From positions 62,001 to 126,000 of the forward strand of contig NZ_WQPK01000008.1 of NCBI RefSeq assembly GCF_018785265.1: a DNA stretch of 64,000 bases, given 5' to 3'. Position numbers and translations under genes: made by a program. Shown here in pieces: positions 19,028 to 27,957 of this stretch. This DNA comes from Collinsella aerofaciens (GTDB lineage Bacteria; Actinomycetota; Coriobacteriia; Coriobacteriales; Coriobacteriaceae). Positions within the stretch are counted from its first letter, which is position 1. Each line of letters starts with the position of its first letter. Below the pieces are notes generated by a model. The model worked only from the letters and a program-made list of their open reading frames with translations, did not search any database and had not been told where the DNA came from.

Positions 19028-19111
19028 GTTGACCTCCTGCGATTGCGTTTTGGCTTTCTTCTACCCAGTTTTGGGATGGCGAGAGCGCAGGTTTTTTGAG
19101 GCGGCAAGTGA

Positions 19112-19446
19112 AGCGGAAAGTGTGTCCCAGTTTGAGGCGAGATTCCGGGATGCGCTTTCCGCTTGGACCGCCGCTGGGAAAGCGCGTCCCGTTCTGAGCG
19201 CGGATTCCGGGATGAACTTTCCGCTAGCCATTCATTTGGAAACTGCATCCCATTCCGAACGAGGATTCCGGGATGTACTTTCCGCTTGAGCTGCCATTGG
19301 GAAAGCATATCCCACTCTACGGCTCGATTCCGGGTCGCAGTTTCCGCTTGAGGCATCATCCGGAAACTACATCCCGGTCTGAGCGCGGATTCCGGGATGG
19401 ACTTTCCGCCTGGGCCGCCATTGGGAAAGCGTGTCCCGGTCTGCGT
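19112..19446. repeat. 62-bp tandem repeat array, about 5.4 copies, each unit a hairpin
   Basis: The string ATTCCGGG recurs at 19142, 19204, 19265, 19327 and 19389 (period 61-62; the fourth copy reads ATTCCGGGT). Each unit has the form GGAAAG-n4-TCCC, ~18 bases ending GATTCC, then GGGATnnnCTTTCC, so both ends pair. Arms vary between AAAG/CTTT and AAAC/GTTT types. The array begins 85 bases upstream of the patatin gene start. Open frames through it are compositional. Confidence 0.85.
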
Positions 19447-19471
19447 TGCCAAGGCGTTTTCTTTACGGCCG

Positions 19472-19500
19472 CGCCCTGCATAGAGTTCGATTCTCCGCGG
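19472..19500 (+). repeat. tmRNA T-arm-like repeat, copy 1
   Basis: CGCCCTGCA then AGAGTTCGATTCTCCGCGG resembles the ssrA 3' end but lies on the opposite strand. It is repeated at 19665-19693 with one mismatch. It could be an attachment-site remnant. Confidence 0.45.
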
Positions 19501-19664
19501 TTTGGGGAATCCGTTGATGGGTTGAGGCCGGGGCAAGACGCCCGATCGGCATCGCATCTATATCTAGCTGGGGCATTGCGCGGAGAATCCGCGTATTTGC
19601 TTCGCAAATCCGCACCGGCTTCGGCCGCCTGCCGGCGTCCTCACCCGCGGGCTAAAAACGCTCA

Positions 19665-19693
19665 CGCCCTGCACAGAGTTCGATTCTCCGCGG
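19665..19693 (+). repeat. tmRNA T-arm-like repeat, copy 2
   Basis: The second copy, 193 bases after the first. The sequence between has a further partial copy, GCGCGGAGAATC, at about 19577, and small hairpins. Confidence 0.45.
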
Positions 19694-19704
19694 TGCGGAC
19701 TAGA

Positions 19705-19741
19705 AATAAAAAGGCAGGTAGATACGAATATCTACCTGCCT
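19705..19741 (-). terminator. Rho-independent terminator of ssrA
   Basis: On the minus strand GGCAGGTAGAT pairs with ATCTACCTGCC around ATTCGT and is followed by TTTTTATTT. Confidence 0.92.
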
Positions 19742-19749
19742 GTTACTTC

Positions 19750-20113
19750 TGGTGGAGGCGCGGAGAATCGAACTCCGGTCCGCGAAAGCCCCCTGATTGG
19801 CATCTCCAAGCTCAGTCGCTGGTTTAGTCTCGGACGCTTTGCGCGCAGCGACACGCTCGCGGCGTCCTAACCGGTTCGGTCTTAGCCTGCGCCATACCGA
19901 TTACGTGCGCAGGAGCATTCCCCTAAAATGACGTCGCACCGGTGGCGGGGAAATCACCGGGTTGACGCGCCGCTATAAATTAAGCAGCGAGAGCCATAGG
20001 CTCAAAAGAAGAGTTGTTGTCAATTCAATTTGACGGTACCCCTGTTTAACGAGGCGAGGAGACCTCGGCTTGCTTCCTCTCTCAGAGCTATCGTGTCGAA
20101 ACCAGTCGCCCCC
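19750..20113 (-). ncRNA. ssrA: Transfer-messenger RNA
   Basis: The minus-strand 5' end GGGGGCGACTGGTTTCGACA and the 3' end GGAGTTCGATTCTCCGCGCC plus TCCACCA form the tRNA-like domain, with a 7-bp acceptor stem and an encoded CCA at 19752-19750. The tag reading frame lies around 20020-19980 and reads DNNSSFEPMALAA before a TAA; with the charged Ala this gives a tag ending ALAA, as needed for ClpXP-type recognition. Length is ~364 nt. A terminator follows. It rescues stalled ribosomes with SmpB. Confidence 0.95.
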
Positions 20114-20350
20114 GAATGTCGGGAAAGTCTGGATGGCATTGGGCACGAGCACCCAACACCCGTCGACTTTTCAAGGAACATGCGGGGCGAGCCCCGCTTG
20201 TGGAGTGTTATCTTACCACGTTCTGAAAGCGGACAGCTGTTCTATGCACGAGCTGTGAAGACCCCAATGTGCGCCGCACTTCGCACTTTTGCTACCGATC
20301 GCGTCACGTATATTTTCGCCAAGCAAAATTGACCCGTCGAAAGGACCGCC

Positions 20351-20785
20351 ATGGATACCAAGCAGCAACTCGTCAATGCCCTCGCAGGCCTGGGCTCAAC
20401 CATTACCGAAGCTATGGATGTCATCGAAGGCTTTGTCCCCTGCGGACATCCCGCCCTCACGGTATCGAACGCACTCGTCGCGCTGGACGCCGACGATGAT
20501 GCAGCTCTCGCCCAGCAGCTTGAGACCGTCGAGGGCTTTATCGACCACGTGAGTGAGAACCGCGGCGTGGCCGCCTACCACGGCATCGAGGTAGAGCTCG
20601 CAGGTCCCAAGGCCGATCTGCTCGCAGCAATCCGCGAGGTAGGTACCCTTATGCAGACCGCAGGCGTCAAGAACACCCAGGTCAACGAGTGGGTCTACCG
20701 TAGTCTGGCAGCAGTCGACAGCTCCGATGAAAAGGCAGCCGAGCAGCTCGCAGAAAGTCCCACCATCAAGGCCGAGCTTTTGTAA
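20351..20785 (+). CDS. Conserved hypothetical protein, 144 residues
   Basis: I do not recognise this family. The protein is acidic and largely helical (MDTKQQLVNALAGLGSTITE), with no signal peptide, membrane segment or Cys cluster. Coding is supported by AAAGGA seven bases before ATG 20351, genome-like codon use and the absence of a better frame. It stands alone between ssrA (divergent) and a toxin-antitoxin pair (convergent). Confidence 0.7.
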   Translation: MDTKQQLVNALAGLGSTITEAMDVIEGFVPCGHPALTVSNALVALDADDDAALAQQLETVEGFIDHVSENRGVAAYHGIEVELAGPKADLLAAIREVGTLMQTAGVKNTQVNEWVYRSLAAVDSSDEKAAEQLAESPTIKAELL

Positions 20786-20843
20786 ATAGCAGGCGCGGGC
20801 CCCTTGGCGCATCGTCGTCCAAGAGGCCCGCAAACAGTTCGCG

Positions 20844-21359
20844 TCAACCGATAGCCGCGCCGCCGCGTTCGGCCAAAGTCAGAATCGGCATCATTTGGCG
20901 CGGGGTCTTTGCTGCAAGATCGGCATGTTCGAGCAGTTTGCGATCGCTAGTCACCAAGTAATCGACCTGCGCGCGCTTGCATGCGGCAAGCACCAAGTTG
21001 TCCTCGTAATCGCGATGGAGCGCTAAGTATTTGTCGGCCAGCCAAAGGTCCGACGCATCTGCACCCACGGCCGTGGCGTTTTCGGTCATGTTCCGAACAA
21101 ACGCCAACGCCGCATCGCCAATTGCGCGGGCAGATGCCTCGTCGAGCGCTCCCCCGCTGGCAAGAACGCTACGCTTCAGCTCGTGTTGGACAACGTACAG
21201 CACGTCCTTAGCGATATGCACCGGGAAGAACAGCAACGCCCCCGCCTCCGTCGCCTGCCCAATAAACGCACGCGCGGCAAGCGACTCGGCATGGTCGACG
21301 CAAAACGAATCGACCCATACGTTGGCGTCTACCATTATTTTGAGGGGAGCCCCACTCAC
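20844..21359 (-). CDS. PIN-domain toxin (putative ribonuclease)
   Basis: A 171-residue PIN protein. The first acidic residue is in IMVDANVWVDSF, and the others are in DYEDNLVLAACKRA and YLVTSDRKLLE, the usual PIN quartet. I chose GTG 21359, which overlaps the antitoxin TGA by four bases (GTGA). An internal ATG (IMVDAN, at 21335) is possible. It probably cleaves RNA in a Mg-dependent way and is neutralised by the upstream partner. Confidence 0.8.
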   Translation of the reverse strand: MSGAPLKIMVDANVWVDSFCVDHAESLAARAFIGQATEAGALLFFPVHIAKDVLYVVQHELKRSVLASGGALDEASARAIGDAALAFVRNMTENATAVGADASDLWLADKYLALHRDYEDNLVLAACKRAQVDYLVTSDRKLLEHADLAAKTPRQMMPILTLAERGGAAIG

Positions 21360-21691
21360 TGGATCATCCCCTTTTGGCGATAGCGCTCGTCCATGGCTTC
21401 GGAATAGATTGTGTCCCAACCGCGATCGTCGGATACGGGCGACGCAGCGATGCCCAAGTCTGCATAGAGCCGGTCTGCCGCTGCCCACGACGCGGCGAAC
21501 GGAGTATCGGGCGCGACGGTCTGCTGCCGGTCGTCGACGGCCGCAAGCACTTCCTCGCACTGCCCGCCACCCTGCGCGACCTTGGCCACCACCTTTTTGA
21601 TGAGCTCGGACAGCGACCCGCCCGAAAGCCGCAGCGCCTCCTCGGCACGGTTCTTGACCTGGCGATCCACGCGAACGTTCACCTGCGCCAT
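21356..21691 (-). CDS. RelB/DinJ-like antitoxin of the PIN module
   Basis: A 111-residue protein. The N-terminus MAQVNVRVDRQVKNRAEEAL is a ribbon-helix-helix of RelB/DinJ type, and the acidic C-terminal tail would bind the toxin. ATG 21691 gives the canonical family start, but GGGAG lies 10 bases before an in-frame GTG at 21709, which may be the real start. The promoter at 21730-21778 carries palindromes, as expected for autorepression. Confidence 0.78.
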   Translation of the reverse strand: MAQVNVRVDRQVKNRAEEALRLSGGSLSELIKKVVAKVAQGGGQCEEVLAAVDDRQQTVAPDTPFAASWAAADRLYADLGIAASPVSDDRGWDTIYSEAMDERYRQKGMIQ

Positions 21692-21729
21692 GCCGCTAAC
21701 AGCACCCACGTCGATCTCGCTCCCTTCAA

Positions 21730-21778
21730 TTGCTAGCCCTGCTAGCAACACTATATAGAGAAGCTAGCACATGGTCAA
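21730..21778 (-). promoter_or_regulatory. Promoter and operator of the PIN toxin-antitoxin pair
   Basis: On the minus strand -35 TTGACC (21778-21773), a 17-base spacer and -10 TATAGT (21755-21750). The palindrome TTGCTAGC-cct-GCTAGCAA (21730-21748) lies just past the -10, and a third GCTAGC (21763-21768) is inside the spacer. Confidence 0.7.
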
Positions 21779-21852
21779 ATGCAAAAGGCCTGCGCCCGGA
21801 CGACACCGATGCCGTCTGGGCGCAGGCCAGATAACGTGCGCGAACACGTCTG

Positions 21853-23928
21853 CTAGCGCAGGTAAGCCTTTGCGTTGCCCAGGCTGTAGGCGATCGTCGA
21901 GCCGTTATGCAGCAGTGACGACGTCTGCGGAGTAATCATGCCGGTAATACCCAATGCCAACAGCGCCGAGTTGGTGAGCATCACCTTGGAATATGAACTC
22001 GTCAGACGGTCGATAAGCCCCTGACTCATACGGCGCAGACGCACGATTGCGGCCAGATCCGTATCGGTCAGGATGATATCGGCGACCTCCTTGGCGATGT
22101 CGCTTCCGCCGCCCATTGCCAGCCCCACGTCGGCCAAACCGAGCGCCGGCGAATCGTTGACGCCGTCGCCCACCATGGCAACGTGGCGCCCCTCGCCCTT
22201 AATGCGCTCAACATACGCGTACTTGTCCTCGGGCAGCAGCTCGGCCTTAAACTCGTCGACACCTGCCTCGCGAGCAATGCGCTCGGCCGTGCGCTCGGAG
22301 TCGCCCGTAAGCATGACCACGTGCTTAACGCCCAACGCGTGCAAGTCGGCGATGGCCTCACGGACCCCGGCCTTGAGCGGATCCTCGATACCGAGCACGC
22401 CGACGACCTTGCCATCGACCGCCAGGTACAGCGGCGACAGGCCCTGCATCTGGGACTCAATGCGTTCCTTGATGTCGGAATCGAGCTGCGCGCCCTCGTC
22501 CTCAAATACAAAGTGCGCGGAACCGATGATAGCGCGACGCCCTTCGATGGACGAGGCAATGCCGTGCGCCACGATGTACTCGACGGCGGCGTGGCGCTCG
22601 CGATGCTCGAGCCCGCGCTCACGTGCCGCATTGACCACGGCGCGCGCCACCGGATGCGGAAAATGCTCCTCCAGGCAAGCGGAAAGGCGCAGGACCTCGT
22701 CCTCGCTCCAGCCATCGGTGGTGAGTACGCAGGCAAGACGCGGCTGCGCCTCGGTGAGCGTACCGGTCTTATCAAACACAATGGTGTCGGCCTTGGCAAA
22801 CGACTCAAAGTACTTCGCGCCCTTGACCATTACGCCCATCTTGGCGGCGTCGCTCATGGCAGTCATGACGGCGACGGAACCCGTGAGCTTGAGTGCGCAC
22901 GAGTAGTCGACCATCAGCGCCGCCGAGGTCTTGATGAGGCTGCGGGTGGTAAGCGCAACCAGGCCCGCGAGCAGGAAGTTCCACGGGACGATCTTGTTGG
23001 CAAGGTCCTCCATATGCGACTGGCCCTCGGACTTGAGCGAGTCGGCCGTCTGCACGAGCGAGACGATTGAGCGCAGCTTGGTCTGTGCCGTGTTGGCGCG
23101 CACGCGCACCAAGATGCTGCCGTCTTCCACGACGGTGCCGGCGAATACGTCGTCGCCTGCGCTGCGCTCGACGGCCAGCGGCTCGCCGGTCAGGGTCGCC
23201 TGGTTGACCATGGCGCTCCCCTGCTCAACCACGCCGTCGATGCAGATGGACATGCCAGTGCGCACAGCGACCAGATCGCCGGGCTCGAGCTCGGTCGCGG
23301 CAACACCCACTTCGGTGTCGCCGACAACCTTTTGCGCCTTGTCGGGCACATCGAGCAGCGAGTTGATGAGCTCGTTTTCGCTCATGGCGCGGGTGTAGTC
23401 CTCGAGCAGCTCGCCCACGTTGAGCAGGAACATCGTCTGGCCCGCGGTGTCGACATCACGCTTGACGAACGAAATGCCGATGGCCGAAGCGTCGAGCACG
23501 GGAACGGTCAGGCGCGGCTGCGCCAGCTCATGAAGGGCAGCGCGCAAAAATGCCATGTAACCGGCCACGACAAACACCGCGCGCAGAGGCGTCGGCAAGA
23601 ACCAACGACGTGCGTAATGGGCACCGACGAGTGTCGCCAGGTCCATAACGAGTTTATGCTTGCGCGGCTCGAGTTGCATCACGTAGCCCGACTTGGCATC
23701 GGCGATAGCTTGAGCATCGAGTGCGCCCAGGGCGTCGAGCACGCTCGCACGACATCGCTCGTCATATTCGAGCGCCATCTGGCCAATACGGCCGTAGACG
23801 CGCACCTTGTGCACGCCGTCGATATCGCCGCTGAGCTTAAGAAGTGCATCGAGATCGCTCTCTGGCACAGGACCCGCCAATTGAAGACGGGTCCTGCCGG
23901 GGATCTCGCTAATAATCGAGAATCTCAT
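21853..23928 (-). CDS. P1B-type heavy-metal-transporting ATPase
   Basis: A 691-residue metal pump. An N-terminal HMA-like region lacks the CxxC metal site. Then come TM helices, the actuator TGE (ATLTGEPLAV, ~245), a TM metal motif SCALK (~341) in place of the usual CPC, the phosphorylation site DKTGTLT (~385), an HP motif (EEHFPHPVARAVV) and the hinge GDGVNDSPALG (~590). The substrate cannot be deduced; SCA(L)K-type pumps are not classical Cu or Zn/Cd exporters. It follows a small DUF6110-like gene by 18 bases. A metal-box-like palindrome lies in the shared promoter at 24273-24301. Confidence 0.88.
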   Translation of the reverse strand: MRFSIISEIPGRTRLQLAGPVPESDLDALLKLSGDIDGVHKVRVYGRIGQMALEYDERCRASVLDALGALDAQAIADAKSGYVMQLEPRKHKLVMDLATLVGAHYARRWFLPTPLRAVFVVAGYMAFLRAALHELAQPRLTVPVLDASAIGISFVKRDVDTAGQTMFLLNVGELLEDYTRAMSENELINSLLDVPDKAQKVVGDTEVGVAATELEPGDLVAVRTGMSICIDGVVEQGSAMVNQATLTGEPLAVERSAGDDVFAGTVVEDGSILVRVRANTAQTKLRSIVSLVQTADSLKSEGQSHMEDLANKIVPWNFLLAGLVALTTRSLIKTSAALMVDYSCALKLTGSVAVMTAMSDAAKMGVMVKGAKYFESFAKADTIVFDKTGTLTEAQPRLACVLTTDGWSEDEVLRLSACLEEHFPHPVARAVVNAARERGLEHRERHAAVEYIVAHGIASSIEGRRAIIGSAHFVFEDEGAQLDSDIKERIESQMQGLSPLYLAVDGKVVGVLGIEDPLKAGVREAIADLHALGVKHVVMLTGDSERTAERIAREAGVDEFKAELLPEDKYAYVERIKGEGRHVAMVGDGVNDSPALGLADVGLAMGGGSDIAKEVADIILTDTDLAAIVRLRRMSQGLIDRLTSSYSKVMLTNSALLALGITGMITPQTSSLLHNGSTIAYSLGNAKAYLR

Positions 23929-23946
23929 AGTTTGTGCCTGGGAGCG

Positions 23947-24192
23947 CTACTCGGCTGCCTCGTCAGCAGCGGCCTCGCTCTGGGTGATGTAGGCAGCCTC
24001 GGCAACCATGTCATCGACATTGGCCTTGGCCTGCTCGACCATGTCCTGGTAGCAGTTCTTGACGCGCATACCGCACGCGATGCCCTGCACGCAGGCGTTC
24101 TTTACCGGAGCGCTGGTGAGCAGCTTGATGCCGGCCGTACCAAGCAGAAAACCGCCACCGACAAGCAGGGTGTTAAACGTCGACTTCTTCAT
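23947..24192 (-). CDS. Small DUF6110-like protein partner of the P-type ATPase
   Basis: An 81-residue protein, MKKSTFNTLLVGGGFLLGTA, with one short hydrophobic N-terminal helix (~8-26), two Cys (ACVQGIACGM) and an acidic helical tail. It matches my recollection of DUF6110, small proteins encoded next to metal P-type ATPases. Function is unknown; a role in metal delivery or pump stability is a guess. ATG 24192 has GGGAGAAG upstream. Confidence 0.65.
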   Translation of the reverse strand: MKKSTFNTLLVGGGFLLGTAGIKLLTSAPVKNACVQGIACGMRVKNCYQDMVEQAKANVDDMVAEAAYITQSEAAADEAAE

Positions 24193-24272
24193 GTTGCTTC
24201 TCCCTTTTGCCGCACAAGCGCGGCATGGTGCCTTAGCACCCGAGTTCATTAGTTTGCTCGAGCACGCTTTTG

Positions 24273-24301
24273 AAAATAGTTTAGTATAACTATTTGGTCA
24301 A
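24273..24301 (-). promoter_or_regulatory. Promoter with palindromic operator before the metal-pump operon
   Basis: On the minus strand -35 TTGACC (24301-24296), a 17-base spacer and -10 TATTTT (24278-24273). A perfect palindrome AAATAGTT-tagtat-AACTATTT (24274-24295) fills the spacer, which suggests tight repression, perhaps by a DtxR- or Fur-like metal sensor. Confidence 0.6.
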
Positions 24302-24338
24302 CAATGGCTAACTTTTTGGAAACTATGGGGATGAACTC

Positions 24339-24371
24339 AATGTGACAAAGGGATTGTCCCTTTGTCACATT
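24339..24371. terminator. 14-bp palindrome after the ABC operon
   Basis: AATGTGACAAAGGG (24339-24352) pairs perfectly with CCCTTTGTCACATT (24358-24371). It ends one base before the stop codon of the ABC gene. It resembles the CCACCACAAAGG palindromes in design. Confidence 0.6.
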
Positions 24372-24372
24372 C

Positions 24373-26130
24373 CTATAGCCGCCAGGCAGCCGCTTCCTTT
24401 TGCAGCGCAACCATGCGGGCGAATTCTCCACCTGCCGCCTTGAGCTGTGCCGGAGTGCCCTGCTCGGCAACCACACCATCCTTGAGCACAACGATTTTGT
24501 CGGCATTTTCCACCGTACGCATACGGTGGGCAATAACGATAACCGTCTTACCTGCAAGCAGACGGGAGAGCGCCTGCTGCACCACGGTCTCGTTCTCCAC
24601 ATCCAAGCTTGCCGTCGCCTCGTCCAACAGCACGATGGGCGCGTCCTTAAGCAGCGCACGGGCGATGGAGATGCGCTGGCGCTCGCCGCCGGAGAGCTTG
24701 GAGCCGTTCTCGCCGATCATGGTGTCGTAGCCCTGCGGCATACGACTCACGAACTCATCGCAGTTGGCGGCATGTGCGGCAGCCAAGACTTCCTCATCGG
24801 TGGCGTCACGACGCCCGAGGCGGATGTTTCCCATCACTGTGTCGTCAAAGAGCAGTACGTCTTGGAACACAATGGCGTAGTCGCGCAGGAGTACCTCGGG
24901 ATCGACGCTCGCAACATCCACGCCACCCACGGTAACCTTGCCCGCGGTGGCATCCCAAAAGCGTGCGGCCAGGCGGCTCACCGTAGACTTACCGGAACCC
25001 GAAGGACCGACCAGCGCCGTAACTTCGCCTTCCTTGGCGGTAAAGCTCACATCGGTAAGAACTTTCTCGCCGGCGCGCCCGTCCTCGCCCGCACCATAGC
25101 CAAATGCCACGTGATCGAACACCACATCGTGGCCCGCGGGCTCAAATTTCTCGCTGCCCCGCGCCACAGGCTCTTCCATGATGGAACGCATGCGCTTGGC
25201 AGACGACTCGGCGACAAACAGCTCGGACATTAACATTAACGCCTGGTCAAACGGCGCATAGATACGGCTCACCATAAGCAGGAAGGCAAACATCACCAAA
25301 AAGTCGACCTGCCCGGAGGCGACCATCGCAGCACCCGTGACCAGCGTAGTGGCAATGCCCAGACGCAGGATGGCAAAGGCGGAGTTGACCAAAAGCCCGT
25401 TAGCGAGCTCGCCCTTGGTGGTCTCGCGCTCCTCGGCATCGATCACAACGTTGAGTCCCTCAAGATAATGGGCCTCTTGGTTGGTGGCGCGGATCTCGCG
25501 AACGCAGTCGAGCGTCTCTTGAATCGCCTCGGTAACCTTGACCTTCTCGGCGCGCACGCGATCGAACACCGGAGTCATGGGGCCGCGTGTTAGATACAGC
25601 ACGGCAAAGGCCACGGGAACGCTCCAAAACGCCGCGATCGCCAGCTGCCAGCAAAAGAACAGCGACGCCACGAACACAATGGCGCTTGCGATGATGGCAC
25701 CCCAAAGCTCTCCCAGCACGTGGCTGTAGGCGTGCTCCATGGCCTGGACGTCACCCATGATGGTCTCGGTTAAATCGGCCAGATCACGACGACCAAAAAA
25801 CGACAGCGGCAGTTTGCGCAAGCGCTCGGCAATCTCCATACGCTGCTTGCCGCACTCCTCGTAAAAGATGCAGTAGGTGTAGTAATACTGCTGCCAGTTA
25901 GAAGCGAAGAGCAACACAAAAAAGACCAGGAGGCCGCCCACGATCGGCAGGGCATCCGGCAGGTCAGCCCCGCTGGCGAGGTGTTCGACAAAACCGGCCA
26001 TAACCAGGAATAAAAAGCCCATGCCGGCCATGGTAATAAGATTGGTGAGCGTGGTCCAGAAAATGCCGCGTTTTACGCCGGCGACGCCTTTATCGGATAG
26101 GAAATACTTCTTTTGGAATGAGGCGAACAT
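24373..26130 (-). CDS. ABC exporter half-transporter, second subunit
   Basis: A 585-residue fused permease-ATPase. It has six predicted TM helices in the first ~310 residues. The ATPase has Walker A VGPSGSGKST (~375), signature LSGGERQRISIARALL (~483) and Walker B PIVLLDEATASLD. Its ATG directly follows the TAA of the partner gene. With that gene it would form a heterodimer of the type seen for YbtPQ/IrtAB siderophore transport and for drug export. The AraC-type gene upstream on the other strand is its likely regulator. Confidence 0.9.
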   Translation of the reverse strand: MFASFQKKYFLSDKGVAGVKRGIFWTTLTNLITMAGMGFLFLVMAGFVEHLASGADLPDALPIVGGLLVFFVLLFASNWQQYYYTYCIFYEECGKQRMEIAERLRKLPLSFFGRRDLADLTETIMGDVQAMEHAYSHVLGELWGAIIASAIVFVASLFFCWQLAIAAFWSVPVAFAVLYLTRGPMTPVFDRVRAEKVKVTEAIQETLDCVREIRATNQEAHYLEGLNVVIDAEERETTKGELANGLLVNSAFAILRLGIATTLVTGAAMVASGQVDFLVMFAFLLMVSRIYAPFDQALMLMSELFVAESSAKRMRSIMEEPVARGSEKFEPAGHDVVFDHVAFGYGAGEDGRAGEKVLTDVSFTAKEGEVTALVGPSGSGKSTVSRLAARFWDATAGKVTVGGVDVASVDPEVLLRDYAIVFQDVLLFDDTVMGNIRLGRRDATDEEVLAAAHAANCDEFVSRMPQGYDTMIGENGSKLSGGERQRISIARALLKDAPIVLLDEATASLDVENETVVQQALSRLLAGKTVIVIAHRMRTVENADKIVVLKDGVVAEQGTPAQLKAAGGEFARMVALQKEAAAWRL

Positions 26131-27957
26131 TTAGGCCTCGCCTCCCTTCGTGACGGCGGCATCCGCGGTCGCTGCAGTGATTTTCCAGCTCGCGGCCTGT
26201 TCGTATTCGGCCCACATCTTGGCATACAGGCCATTTTGGGACAGCAACTCGGCATGGGTACCCGACTCCTGCACGCTGCCCTGGTTGAGCACCACGATTT
26301 GGTCTGCGCCCACCACGGTCGAAAGCCGGTGCGCAATCATAATGACCGTGCGACCCGCCGCCAGCTTGCTAAAGGCGCGCTGAATGAGCGCCTCGTTCTC
26401 GGGATCGGCAAACGCCGTGGCCTCATCGAGCACCACGATAGGCGCGTCTTTAAGGATCGCGCGGGCGAGGGCCACGCGCTGGACCTCGCCGCCCGAAAGA
26501 TATGCTCCGCCGGCACCGAGCATGGTATTGATGCCCTGCGGGAGCTTGGCCACAATGTCGTCGCACTGAGCTGCGGAGAGGGCCGCACGCACTTCGTCGT
26601 CAGTGGCCGTAGGCTTGGAGGCGCGCACGTTATCGGCAAGTGTTTGCCGGAACAGCTGGTTGGTCTGGAACACGAAGGCGACCTGGTCCATAAGCTCGTG
26701 CGGATCCATATCGCGAACGTCCACACCGCCTACGAGCACTCGACCCGAGGAAACATCCCAAAAACGCGGGATCAGGCTTGCGCAGGTTGACTTACCGCCA
26801 CCCGAGGGACCCACCAGGGCGAGGGTGCTACCAGCGGAAACGCTAAAACTCACATGGCTGACAGCAGGTGCTTCGGCACCCTCGTACGTAAAGCTCACGT
26901 CCTCAAATCGCACGTCGCCGCCGGCAGGGTGCTTGGGTTGGGCGGGCACGGAGAGCTGCTTGGAATCCATGACGCTTCGAATGCGAGCCAGCGAATCAGC
27001 ACTCATCTGAGAGGCCTCGCCCACAAACATGAGCTTGGTCATGGCCGTCGGCACCACGGCCGAAAATATCGCGTAAAACGTGAAGTTGACCATAAAATGC
27101 GCGAAGTCCGTCTCACCCGGTGCCAACAGCAACGCCACGGGCAACAGGAATGCCACAAGACCATTGAGCGCGGTAAGGTTGAGTACCTGCGGACCTCGGC
27201 AGAACGTGCCCGAATAGTTTTGTGCCATGTCGGCGTATTCGGCGATCGCATCGTGGAAGGCCTTAAAGGAGTAGACCGTCTGCTGAAACACCTTGACCAC
27301 GGGGATGCCGCGTACGTATTCGGTGCCGGTCTTGTTCATCTTGACCAGCGCTCCCATGTAGGCCTTCATAAACTCGCCGCCCTTGCCGCCCATCATGGTG
27401 GCCATGGCGCCAAACGAAACGACGACCGAGATAAGGCATGCCGCCCCCAAGCGCCAATCGAGGGCGAAAAGCAGCACGAGCAAGCCTGCGACCATGGCAG
27501 TGGCGCCGGCGATATCGGGCAGCATGTGCGCGAGCAGGGTCTCGGTGGAGGCGGCGCATCCGTCTACAATACGGCGCAGCTCACCGGTGGCGTGCGTGTC
27601 AAAGTAGCCAAGCGGCAGCTTAAGCAGGTGCTCGCTCGTAGTCTTGCGGATATTGGACGCGCAGCGAAACGCAGACAGGTGCGTACACATGAGCCCCACG
27701 AAATAAGCTACGATGCTTGCCAGCGCAAACCCCACAGCCCACCAGCCATACGTCGCGATGTTGCAGGCTTCGCTCCAGTTAGGTGCCACGGCGATCAGAT
27801 CGCGCGCGACAAGCCAAATGCACACGTACGGGCCAAAGCTCAGCAGCTGCGAGAGCGCCGAGAGCGCCATGCCCAAATACGTTAGGAATTTGCGGTCACC
27901 GGCATACGCGAGCAACTCGCCGATACCGCCGCCTTCCCTTTTTGATCCCTTTGCCAT
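26131..27957 (-). CDS. ABC exporter half-transporter, first subunit
   Basis: A 608-residue fused permease-ATPase. It has an N-terminal permease with ~6 TM helices, Walker A VGPSGGGKST (~395), signature LSGGEVQRVALARAIL, and the Walker B variant VVLDEATAFADPENE, which is typical of the YbtQ/IrtB-like branch. Iron-chelate handling is therefore plausible but unproven. ATG 27957 has AAAGGAA upstream. It shares a ~110-base divergent promoter region with the AraC-family gene. Confidence 0.9.
   Translation of the reverse strand: MAKGSKREGGGIGELLAYAGDRKFLTYLGMALSALSQLLSFGPYVCIWLVARDLIAVAPNWSEACNIATYGWWAVGFALASIVAYFVGLMCTHLSAFRCASNIRKTTSEHLLKLPLGYFDTHATGELRRIVDGCAASTETLLAHMLPDIAGATAMVAGLLVLLFALDWRLGAACLISVVVSFGAMATMMGGKGGEFMKAYMGALVKMNKTGTEYVRGIPVVKVFQQTVYSFKAFHDAIAEYADMAQNYSGTFCRGPQVLNLTALNGLVAFLLPVALLLAPGETDFAHFMVNFTFYAIFSAVVPTAMTKLMFVGEASQMSADSLARIRSVMDSKQLSVPAQPKHPAGGDVRFEDVSFTYEGAEAPAVSHVSFSVSAGSTLALVGPSGGGKSTCASLIPRFWDVSSGRVLVGGVDVRDMDPHELMDQVAFVFQTNQLFRQTLADNVRASKPTATDDEVRAALSAAQCDDIVAKLPQGINTMLGAGGAYLSGGEVQRVALARAILKDAPIVVLDEATAFADPENEALIQRAFSKLAAGRTVIMIAHRLSTVVGADQIVVLNQGSVQESGTHAELLSQNGLYAKMWAEYEQAASWKITAATADAAVTKGGEA

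Noticed and set aside
19112-19446. CRISPR array
   Set aside because: The units are contiguous with no spacers, the period is 61-62 with changing arms, and no cas genes are nearby.
19472-19693. tRNA genes suggested by GTTCGATTC motifs
   Set aside because: Only a T-arm-like piece is present; no D-arm, anticodon arm or acceptor stem can be drawn.
19024-19827. Open frames on both strands through the 62-bp array and ssrA
   Set aside because: They follow the repeat units and run into the tmRNA; frame openness comes from the repeat and GC bias, with no start signal.
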